Shown: piece after piece, positions 52,123 to 59,562 of the stretch
How positions within the stretch are numbered: the stretch's first letter is position 1
Layout of the letters: each line of letters begins with the position of its first letter
From: Pseudomonadota bacterium
Lineage (GTDB): Bacteria; Pseudomonadota; Gammaproteobacteria; Burkholderiales; Burkholderiaceae_C
Direction: 5' to 3'
DNA length: 59,562 nucleotides
NCBI GenBank assembly: GCA_018241225.1
Contig: JAFEEG010000039.1
Coordinates: 1 to 59,562, forward strand
Program-made: the position numbers and the translations under genes
Notes under the pieces: generated by a model
What the model was told of the DNA's origin: nothing
The model's database searches: none
Seen by the model: the letters and a program-made list of their open reading frames with translations, nothing else

Positions 52123-53616
52123 ATGACCACCCGACAGATGACCGCACCCCGACACAGCGCCGAATCCCGCACCTATCGCCAGCTGATTGCCGGCCAATGG
52201 GTGGCGGCCGATGACGGCCGAACCTTCGACGACTTCGACCCCTACACCAGCGAGGTGTTCGCGCGCATTCCCGCCTCCGGCGCCGCCGATGTGCAGCGCG
52301 CCATCGACACCGCGCACCAGGCCTTCCCGGCCTGGGCCGCGATGGGGGCGCGGGCTCGGCAGGCGATCTTCCTGAACGCCGCGAACATCCTGGAGCGTCG
52401 CGCCGACGAGCTGGTGTTGTTGATGGCGAAGGAGACCGGCTGCGCATCGCCCTTTGCGCGCTTCCAGATCCAGTGGGCCACGGGCCTGCTGCGCCAGGCT
52501 GCCGGCTACTCCTACTTGCCGGGCGGCGAGATCGTTGCATCCGACATGCCCGGCGTGTTCGCCATGGCGGTGCGCAAGCCGCTGGGCGTGGTGTGCGGCA
52601 TCTCGCCGTGGAACGGCTCGCTGGCGCTGGGCTTTCGCACGGTGGCGGCTCCGCTGGCCTGCGGCAACACCATGGTGCTCAAGCCGTCGGAAGACGCGCC
52701 GGTCTGCGCCGGCCTGGTGATGGGCGAGATCTTTCACGAAGCGGGCCTGCCGCCGGGCGTGCTCAACGTGGTCACCCATGCGCCGGGCGAAGTCGGGCCG
52801 GTGGCCGACCTGCTGTTCGAAAGCCCCCATGTGCGGGCCTACAACTTCACCGGTTCGTCCAGGACGGGCGCCGCGCTGGCCGCGCGTGCCGGCCAGCAGC
52901 TCAAGCGCATTGCGCTGGAGCTGGGTGGCTACAACCCGATGCTGGTGCTGGCCGATGCCGACCTGGACTACTCGGTAGACACCGCCGTCTTCGCGGCCTT
53001 CTTCCACCAGGGGCAGATCTGCATGAACACCCGCAAGATCCTGGTGCACCGCTCGCTGTACGACGCCTTCCTGGTGCGCTTCATGGCACGCGCCGAGGCC
53101 ATCCGTGCCGGCGACCCGAGCGACCCGGCCACGCGCATCGGCCCGCTCATCAACGACCAGGCGGTGGCCAAGGTGAAGCAGGGCATCGACGAGGCGCTGG
53201 CGCGCGGCGCCCGCCGGCTGGTGGGTGGCAGCATGCGGGGGCGCTGCGTCGACCCCACCGTGCTGGTGGACGTGCCCGCCGATGCACCCATCCACAGCGA
53301 GGAAGTGTTCGGCCCGGTGGTGCTGGTCGAGCCCTTCGACGACGAGCAGGAAGCTGTGGCCAGGGCCAACGCCACCGCCTACGGGCTGTCCGCCTCGATC
53401 ATGACCGCCGACGTGTGGCGCGGCGTGAGCCTGGGCGGCCAGGTGCAGGCCGGCATGGTCAACGTCAATGGCCCCACCATGGGCGGTGAGCCGCAGATTC
53501 CCTTCGGCGGCGTCAAGGACAGCGGCTGGGCCCGCTTTGGCCGCTGGGCCATCGACATGTTTACCGACCTGAACCTGGTCACGGTGAGCCAGGCCCGGCG
53601 CCAGTACCCGCTGTGA
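52123..53616 (+). CDS. NAD(P)-dependent aldehyde dehydrogenase
   Basis: The 497-residue enzyme has E266 (ALELGGYNP) and catalytic C300 (FFHQGQICMN), and cofactor motif FTGSSRTG near 242-249. It resembles the vanillin/salicylaldehyde/benzaldehyde dehydrogenase group. A second ATG five codons on is possible. Sitting directly between the binding protein and an iron-type alcohol dehydrogenase, it probably oxidises an aldehyde arising from the imported compound; the compound is unknown. Confidence 0.93.
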   Translation: MTTRQMTAPRHSAESRTYRQLIAGQWVAADDGRTFDDFDPYTSEVFARIPASGAADVQRAIDTAHQAFPAWAAMGARARQAIFLNAANILERRADELVLLMAKETGCASPFARFQIQWATGLLRQAAGYSYLPGGEIVASDMPGVFAMAVRKPLGVVCGISPWNGSLALGFRTVAAPLACGNTMVLKPSEDAPVCAGLVMGEIFHEAGLPPGVLNVVTHAPGEVGPVADLLFESPHVRAYNFTGSSRTGAALAARAGQQLKRIALELGGYNPMLVLADADLDYSVDTAVFAAFFHQGQICMNTRKILVHRSLYDAFLVRFMARAEAIRAGDPSDPATRIGPLINDQAVAKVKQGIDEALARGARRLVGGSMRGRCVDPTVLVDVPADAPIHSEEVFGPVVLVEPFDDEQEAVARANATAYGLSASIMTADVWRGVSLGGQVQAGMVNVNGPTMGGEPQIPFGGVKDSGWARFGRWAIDMFTDLNLVTVSQARRQYPL

Positions 53617-53632
53617 GCACGGGGCGCAAACG

Positions 53633-54781
53633 ATGAACGCGCTGCACATTCCGCGCACCCTGTTCGCGGCCGGGGCGGTCGACCAGTTGCCGGCCGAACT
53701 CGCGGCCTTGGGCGTGCGCCGGCCGCTGCTGGTCACCGACCGCGGCATCGTCGCCACCGGCATCGCGGCACGCGTGATGACTGCGTGCGGCGACGGCGCG
53801 CGGCCCGCCGTCTTCGACGCGGTGACCGAGAACCCGCTGTTCGCCGACGCCGACGCCGGCGCCGCCTGCTACAAGGCGCAGCATTGCGATGGCGTTGTCG
53901 CCCTGGGCGGCGGCTCGGTCATCGACACCGCCAAGCTCATTGCGCTGCTGGCCACGCACCCGGGCCGGGTGGCCGACTACGCCGGCGTGGCGGGCGCCCG
54001 CCTCGGCGCGGCAGCGCCGCTGGTGGCCATTCCCACCACGGCGGGCACGGGCAGCGAGGCCTCGCCCTCGGCCGGGCTGCATCCGGATGCCGGCACGCCG
54101 TCGGTGGGCATCAACTCGCGCCACCTGGTGCCGCGACTGGCGCTGCTCGACCCCGAACTCACCGCCACGCTGCCACCACGCCTGGCGGCAGCCACCGGCA
54201 TCGATGCGCTCTCGCATTGCATCGAGGGCTACCTGTCCGAGCGCGACCAGCCGCTGGGCAAGGCCATGGCGCTGGACGGCATTGCGCGCGTGGCCCGCAA
54301 CCTGCGCCGCGCGGCAAGTCCTGGCGCGGACAGCGAAGCGCGTGGCGAGATGTTGGTGGCCGCCTTCGCGGGCGGCGTGGCCATCGGCATGGGCCTGGGG
54401 CCGGCGCACGCCATTGCGCTGACCTGCAGCGACCAGGGCTTTCACCACGGGGTGCTCAGCGGCATCGGCCTGGTGGCCGCGCTGGATGCCACCGCCGCGC
54501 GGGTGCCGCAGCGCATGGCGGCCGTCAACGGCGCGCTGGGACTGCCGGCCGGCGCATCGACCGCGCAGGGCGTGGCCGCGCTGATGCGCGAGCTGGCACT
54601 GCCCACTACGCTGGCCGAACTGGGCTACGCCGCCTGCGACACCGGTGCGCTGGCGCGGGCCGCCGCGCGCAGCCACTTCAACCTCAGCGCGCCCTTCAAG
54701 CCGGACGAGGCCGCCTACGCGGACCTGTTCGCGCAGTCGCTGCGCATTGCCAATGAACCGCTCGCGCGGGTCCAGCCATGA
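53633..54781 (+). CDS. Iron-containing alcohol dehydrogenase
   Basis: The 382-residue type III (Fe-ADH) protein has the NAD motif GGGSVID (92-98), the PTTAGTGSE loop (135-142) and metal ligands D191, H195 (GIDALSHCIE) and H259, with H271/H272 as the fourth position. Related enzymes include maleylacetate reductases and lactaldehyde or hydroxyacid dehydrogenases. The stop overlaps the LivH-like start by 4 bases, which ties it to the importer genes. Confidence 0.93.
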   Translation: MNALHIPRTLFAAGAVDQLPAELAALGVRRPLLVTDRGIVATGIAARVMTACGDGARPAVFDAVTENPLFADADAGAACYKAQHCDGVVALGGGSVIDTAKLIALLATHPGRVADYAGVAGARLGAAAPLVAIPTTAGTGSEASPSAGLHPDAGTPSVGINSRHLVPRLALLDPELTATLPPRLAAATGIDALSHCIEGYLSERDQPLGKAMALDGIARVARNLRRAASPGADSEARGEMLVAAFAGGVAIGMGLGPAHAIALTCSDQGFHHGVLSGIGLVAALDATAARVPQRMAAVNGALGLPAGASTAQGVAALMRELALPTTLAELGYAACDTGALARAAARSHFNLSAPFKPDEAAYADLFAQSLRIANEPLARVQP

Positions 54782-55698
54782 ATGCATCGCTTCTTTTTGC
54801 GCAGGCCCTGAACGGGCTCCAGCTGGGCGTGCTGCTGTTCCTGCTATCCGCCGGGCTCACGCTGGTGCTGGGCATCATGAACTTCGTGAACCTGGCGCAC
54901 GGCTCGCTGTTCATGATGGGCGCCTACTTCGCGGCCGCCGCCTTCGGCGCCACCCAGTCCTTCGTGCTGGCGGGCGTGGCCGCGATCGGCGGCGCGCTGG
55001 TATTGGGCGTCTTCATGGAGCGGGTGGTGCTCGCGCGCCTGTACCAGCGCGACCATCTCTACCAGGTGCTGGGCACCTTCGGCCTGATCCAGGTGTTCAA
55101 CGAGGTCGCGCGTTTCATCTGGGGGCAGGCGCCGGTGTTCATGACGGTGCCGGAACTGCTCTCGGGCACGGTGCAGCTGGGGCCGGTGGTCTATCCGGCC
55201 TACCGCTTCGCGATCATCGTGGTCGGGCTGCTGGTGGGCGTGGCGCTGTACCTGGTCATCCACCGCACGCGCGCCGGAATGCTCATTCGCGCCGGCGCCT
55301 CGGACCCGCAGATGCTTTGCGCCCTGGGCGTGGACAACGGCCTGGTGAGCGCGCTGGTGTTTGCCGTGGGTGCGGCGCTGGCGGGCCTTGCGGGGTGGAT
55401 GGCCGGGCCCATCCTCACGGTGCAGCCGGGCATGGGCGAGCCCATCCTCATCCTGGCGCTGGTGGTGCTGATCACCGGCGGCATCGGCTCCATTCGCGGC
55501 GCGTTCTACGGCGCGCTCATCGTCGGCGTGGTCGACACCATTGGCCGGGCCTTCCTGCCCGGGCTGCTGCGCGAGGTGGTGGAGCGTTCCCTCGCGCAGA
55601 ACGCCGGGCCGGCCATCGCCTCGATGCTCATCTATTTCCTCATGGCCGTGGTGCTGACCTTTTGCCCTGCGGGGCTGTTTCCGGTGAAGCATGGATAA
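54778..55698 (+). CDS. ABC transporter permease, LivH type
   Basis: The 306-residue inner-membrane protein has about eight membrane helices, the LivH-like GIMNFVNLAHGSLFMMGAYF block near the N-terminus and the cytoplasmic loop with TRAGMLIRAGASDPQM. It pairs with the LivM-type permease that begins 8 bases before its stop. Together with the upstream binding protein and two ATPases it completes one importer. Confidence 0.95.
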   Translation: MNASLLFAQALNGLQLGVLLFLLSAGLTLVLGIMNFVNLAHGSLFMMGAYFAAAAFGATQSFVLAGVAAIGGALVLGVFMERVVLARLYQRDHLYQVLGTFGLIQVFNEVARFIWGQAPVFMTVPELLSGTVQLGPVVYPAYRFAIIVVGLLVGVALYLVIHRTRAGMLIRAGASDPQMLCALGVDNGLVSALVFAVGAALAGLAGWMAGPILTVQPGMGEPILILALVVLITGGIGSIRGAFYGALIVGVVDTIGRAFLPGLLREVVERSLAQNAGPAIASMLIYFLMAVVLTFCPAGLFPVKHG

Positions 55699-56737
55699 GA
55701 ACCCGACCCTCGTTGCTCCGACCCAGGTGCTCATGCCCGCCGCGTCCCGGCCAAAGCGCAAGACCAGCCTGCGCCAGGTCTTCGGCATTGCCCTGCTGGC
55801 GGCGTTGGCGGCGGTGCCGCTACTGGCGCAGCTCACCGGGCAGGCCTACTACCTCACGCTGGTGTCGCGAATGATGGTGTTCGCGCTCGCTGCCCTGGGC
55901 CTGAACCTGATCGTGGGCTATGGCGGCATGGTCAGCTTCGGCCATGCGCTCTACATGGGCGTGGGCGCCTACGCGGTGGGCATCCTGTCGCATCACGGCA
56001 TCGGCAACGGCTGGGTGCACCTGGCGGTGGCGCTGGGCGCCGGCACGGTACTGGCCGTGCTCATCGGGCTGGTGTGCCTGCGGGTGACCGGCATCGCCTT
56101 CATCATGATCACGCTGGCCTTCGCGCAGATGATGTATTTCGCCGCGGTGGGCCTGAAGCAGTATGGCGGCGACGACGGCTACGCGCTGTCCGGCCGAAGC
56201 GACTTCGGCATGCTCGACCTGGGCAACGACGTGGTGCTGTACTACGTGGTCTTCGCGCTGCTGCTGCTCGCGCTGGCAGGCCTGAACCGGCTGGTGCAGG
56301 CGCGCTTTGGCATGGTGCTGCGCGGGTGCAAGACCAACGAGCGCCGCATGCGCGCGCTGGGGTTCGACACGGTGCGGGCACGGCTGGTGGGCTATGTCAT
56401 CTCGGCGCTGGTGTGCGTGCTGGCCGGCATGCTGCTGGCCAACCTGGCGCGCTTCGTCTCGCCCTCGTACATGCAGTGGTCGGTATCGGGCGAGCTGATC
56501 GTGATGATCGTGCTGGGCGGCACCGGCAGCCTGCTGGGTCCGGTGTTGGGCGCCATGGTGTGGCTGGCGCTGGAAGAGTTTCTGTCCTCCGGCGCCTGGG
56601 GCCTGCCCGGTGGGCTGGAGGCCTTGCTCAAGACCCATTGGCTCGGCGCGCTGGGCCTGGTGGCGGTGCTGGTCACGCTGACGCTCAAGCAGGGCCTGTA
56701 CGGCTGGCTGCAGCAGCGCGAGGAGAAGGACCAATGA
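55691..56737 (+). CDS. ABC transporter permease, LivM type
   Basis: The 348-residue permease has LGLNLIVGYGGMVSFGHALY near residue 70, a family hallmark, and further helices to the C-terminus (LVTLTLKQGLYGWLQQ). Overlaps of 8 and 4 bases with its neighbours indicate coupled translation of the import machinery. Confidence 0.95.
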   Translation: MDKNPTLVAPTQVLMPAASRPKRKTSLRQVFGIALLAALAAVPLLAQLTGQAYYLTLVSRMMVFALAALGLNLIVGYGGMVSFGHALYMGVGAYAVGILSHHGIGNGWVHLAVALGAGTVLAVLIGLVCLRVTGIAFIMITLAFAQMMYFAAVGLKQYGGDDGYALSGRSDFGMLDLGNDVVLYYVVFALLLLALAGLNRLVQARFGMVLRGCKTNERRMRALGFDTVRARLVGYVISALVCVLAGMLLANLARFVSPSYMQWSVSGELIVMIVLGGTGSLLGPVLGAMVWLALEEFLSSGAWGLPGGLEALLKTHWLGALGLVAVLVTLTLKQGLYGWLQQREEKDQ

Positions 56738-57488
56738 GCACCCCGCTGCTGCAGGTACGCAAACTGGCCAAGCGCTTTGGCGGCCTGCGCGTCACCGATG
56801 GCTTCGACCTCGACGTGGGCGAGGGCGAGGTGCACGCCATCATCGGCCCCAACGGCGCGGGCAAGACCACGCTCATCAACCAGCTTTGCGGTGAGCTGCG
56901 GCCCGACGCAGGCTCCATCGTCTTTGCCGGCGAGGAGATCTTGCAGGCCCCGGTGCAGCGCCGCGTGGCATTGGGCATGGCGCGCAGCTACCAGGTGACG
57001 TCGGTGTTCCCGGACTTCACCGCGCTGCAGAACGTGATGCTGGCCGTGCAAAGCGCCAGCGGCCACAGCTACGGTTTTCTCAAGCCCGTGCTCTCGGACC
57101 CGGCGCTGGTGCAGCCCGCGCAGGAGCTGCTGGTGCGCGTGGGGCTGGGCGGGCAGGGCGCATGCCGCGTGGCGTCGCTGGCGCACGGAGCCCGGCGCCA
57201 GCTGGAGCTGGCCATGACGCTGGCCCTGGGCCCGCGCCTGATGCTGCTGGACGAGCCCATGGCCGGCATGAGCCAGAAGGAGTCGGCCGAGATGGTGCAG
57301 CTGCTGCGCCAGATCCGTGGCCAGCACGCCATGGTGCTGGTGGAGCACGACATGGACGCGGTGTTCGCGCTGGCCGACCGCATCACCGTGCTGGTGTATG
57401 GCCGGCCCATTGCCACCGGCACGCCCGACGAGATCCGCGACAACCCCGAGGTGCGGCGCGCCTACCTCGGCGACGAGGAGGAAGTGCT

Positions 57489-57492
<4 letters not shown>
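56734..57492 (+). CDS. ABC transporter ATP-binding protein, LivG type
   Basis: The 252-residue ATPase has Walker A GPNGAGKTT (38-46) and a LivG-like degenerate signature (SLAHGARRQLELAM). Walker B LMLLDEPMAGM and a switch His in VLVEHDMDAVF follow, with the LivG-specific C-terminal extension ending YLGDEEEVL. It energises the LivH/LivM-type permeases. Confidence 0.95.
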
Positions 57493-58211
<719 letters not shown>

Positions 58212-58320
58212 CGCTAGCCGCGGGCCGCGAGTGATGCCGGGACTGCATCGCTGCACTGTGTTTGGCATCTTTGCCTATCTCTGGCACCCGGGCAGCATGC
58301 AAGCCCACAAGGAGAGATAG

Positions 58321-58641
58321 ATGTACCTGCGTTCCGCCTACTGGATGGGTGCCGCCAAGCGCGGCGCCGAGCAGCAGTTCCAAGACCTGATCGAGCGGGA
58401 GCTGCTGCCCGCCATGCGCGCCATGCCGGGTGTGCATGCCGTGCGCGGCCTGTGGCCGGTCAAGCGCGAAGACTCGCCGCCCGAGCTTGCCCTGCAGGTG
58501 GTGGTGGAGTTTGCAAGCCTGGCCGATGCGCAGCGCATGCTCGATAGCGAAGAGCGCAAGGCGCTGCGACCGCGTGTGCTGGAGGCCATTGCGCTGTTCG
58601 ACGGCAGCCTCAGCCACATCGAATTCGAAACCCGTTCCTGA
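58321..58641 (+). CDS. EthD-like small protein (dimeric alpha/beta barrel)
   Basis: The 106-residue protein has the size and pattern of EthD/ABM-like ferredoxin-fold proteins (MYLRSAYWMGAAKRGAEQQF, then PGVHAVRGLWPVKR, then ALQVVVEFASLADAQRML). The family is recurrent in degradation gene clusters, often with unknown or isomerase/decarboxylase roles. The ATG follows AAGGAGAGATAG. It is 109 bases behind LivF and 17 before the FAH gene, so it probably acts with the latter. Confidence 0.7.
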   Translation: MYLRSAYWMGAAKRGAEQQFQDLIERELLPAMRAMPGVHAVRGLWPVKREDSPPELALQVVVEFASLADAQRMLDSEERKALRPRVLEAIALFDGSLSHIEFETRS

Positions 58642-58658
58642 AATAGAGAGACCCTGAA

Positions 58659-59498
58659 ATGAAGTTGCTACGTCACGGCCCCGTGGGCCAGGAAAAACCC
58701 GGCGCGCTGGATGCCGATGGCCAGGTGCGCGACCTGTCGCTGCTGGTGCCCGATTTCACGCCCGAGTGGCTGTCGCGCGAGAAGCTTCAGGCACTGGCCG
58801 CCATCGACCTGGCGCGCATGCCGCTGGTGCCGCCGGGCACGCGGCTTGGCGTGCCGGTGGCTGGCGTGCGCCAGTTTGTCGCCATCGGCCTGAACTACCG
58901 CCAGCATGCGCAGGAGGCCGGCCTGGAAATTCCCACGGAGCCGGTAGTCTTCACCAAGGCACTGACGTCGCTGGCAGGGCCCGACGACGATGTGCGCCTG
59001 CCGCCGGGCTCCGAGGCCGGCGACTGGGAGATCGAGCTGGGCTTTGTCATGGGCACCACGGCGCGCAACGTGCCGGTGGAGCAGGCGCTGTCGTACGTGG
59101 CCGGCTACTGCCTGGCCAACGACGTGTCCGAGCGCGACTGGCAGATCAAGCGCGGCGGCCAGTGGGGCAAGGGCAAGAGCTTCGACGGCTTCGGCCCGGT
59201 GGGCCCCTGGCTGCTGACGAGCGACGAGCTGCCCGACCCGCAGGGCATCCCGCTGGAGCTGAAGGTGAACGACGAAGTGCGCCAGCGCAGCAACACCTCC
59301 GACATGATCTTCCCGGTGGCGGAAATCGTCTCGTACCTGAGCCAGTTCATGACGCTGCTGCCCGGCGACGTGGTCATCACCGGCACACCGCAGGGCGTGG
59401 GCCTGGGCATCAAGCCCACCCCGGTGTTCCTCAAACGCGGCGACGTGATGACCCTCAGTGCAGGCCCTCTGGGCACGCAGCGCCAGAAGGTGGTCTGA
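58659..59498 (+). CDS. Fumarylacetoacetate-hydrolase-family enzyme
   Basis: The 279-residue protein has the FAH active-site dyad H83/E86 (LNYRQHAQEAG) and metal ligands E124, E126 (DWEIELGF) and D155 (LANDVSERDW). Members hydrolyse or decarboxylate 2-oxo acids at the end of aromatic and sugar-acid pathways, for example acylpyruvate hydrolase or 2-hydroxyhepta-2,4-diene-1,7-dioate isomerase. It is full length. Its position at the end of the Liv cluster suggests it finishes breakdown of the imported compound. Confidence 0.93.
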   Translation: MKLLRHGPVGQEKPGALDADGQVRDLSLLVPDFTPEWLSREKLQALAAIDLARMPLVPPGTRLGVPVAGVRQFVAIGLNYRQHAQEAGLEIPTEPVVFTKALTSLAGPDDDVRLPPGSEAGDWEIELGFVMGTTARNVPVEQALSYVAGYCLANDVSERDWQIKRGGQWGKGKSFDGFGPVGPWLLTSDELPDPQGIPLELKVNDEVRQRSNTSDMIFPVAEIVSYLSQFMTLLPGDVVITGTPQGVGLGIKPTPVFLKRGDVMTLSAGPLGTQRQKVV

Positions 59499-59521
59499 TC
59501 CACAGGTCCGCAAGAAGCGGC

Positions 59522-59545
59522 CAGCAGCAGCAACAACAACAGCAA
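59522..59545 (+). repeat. CAG/CAA trinucleotide run
   Basis: Eight consecutive CAR trinucleotides (three CAG, three CAA, CAG, CAA) lie just past the FAH stop codon. They may be the first bases of a downstream gene's leader; nothing else can be said before the window ends. Confidence 0.8.
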
Positions 59546-59562
59546 CCATCTTGAATGACTAG

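Noticed and set aside
58668..59549. 293-residue minus-strand open frame at the window end
   Set aside because: It is antisense to the FAH-family gene, which has its full active site; His/Arg/Val-rich shadow.

Overview
The window is high-GC DNA with dense, operon-packed coding and the gene families of a catabolically versatile Burkholderiales bacterium. A Comamonadaceae-type genome (Variovorax/Hydrogenophaga/Acidovorax-like) is my best guess. The grounds are a Bug-family binding protein, Gram-negative porins of the betaproteobacterial type, DUF1302/DUF1329 proteins, a Liv-type ABC importer linked to catabolic enzymes, and the recurring GGAGACA-type ribosome binding sites. The species cannot be fixed from the sequence alone. 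I saw no rRNA, tRNA, transposase, phage gene or CRISPR array.

Layout. (1) 1-1505: the 3' end of etfB, then etfA, closed by a clear terminator. (2) 1506-6602: an AraC regulator diverges from an outer-membrane channel-like protein and two tandem DUF1254/DUF1214 exported proteins; the second DUF1254 gene carries an in-frame TAG. (3) 6615-16407: a minus-strand operon reading desaturase-type di-iron membrane enzyme, rubredoxin, unknown membrane-anchored protein, GMC alcohol dehydrogenase, aldehyde dehydrogenase. This is the logic of a terminal hydroxylation (alk-like) pathway. It is flanked by a divergent AraC regulator and an 889-aa MalT/AlkS-like regulator. (4) 16426-18297: a large lipoprotein with an internal 39-bp tandem repeat. 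(5) 18529-24011: a plus-strand catabolic operon of TauD/TfdA-type dioxygenase, quinone reductase, MFS importer and acyl-CoA ligase, followed by an OsmC protein. (6) 24046-30527: an XRE-cupin repressor with a GNAT, then a universal stress protein, a second GNAT-like protein, a di-heme cytochrome lipoprotein and a Kup potassium transporter.

(7) 30541-37123: an RND exporter, a YCF48-like protein, DUF1329 and DUF1302 form a tight envelope module. An MFS transporter (37280-38506) and a porin (38632-39867) follow. (8) 40253-48147: a minus-strand aromatic degradation operon. Its genes are a flavin hydroxylase, an extradiol ring-cleavage dioxygenase with a complete active site, a gamma-resorcylate-decarboxylase-like amidohydrolase, a Bug binding protein, two alpha/beta hydrolases and an exported amidohydrolase. 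A LysR regulator (48351-49244) is divergent from it. Together (7) and (8) look like uptake plus degradation of a hydroxylated aromatic acid or a conjugate of one. (9) 49245-50903: a lower-GC patch with two small envelope proteins and a frameshifted NTF2-like gene. (10) 50904-59498: a complete Liv-type ABC importer interleaved with an aldehyde dehydrogenase and an iron-type alcohol dehydrogenase, followed by an EthD-like small protein and a fumarylacetoacetate-hydrolase-family enzyme. This is another self-contained uptake-and-catabolism cluster.

Overall the window is a string of separate peripheral catabolic modules, each with its own importer and regulator. None of the substrates can be named from sequence alone. 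The best candidates for new biology are the alk-like operon with its unknown 527-aa partner and the decarboxylase/hydroxylase/extradiol operon beside the DUF1302-DUF1329-YCF48-RND module.
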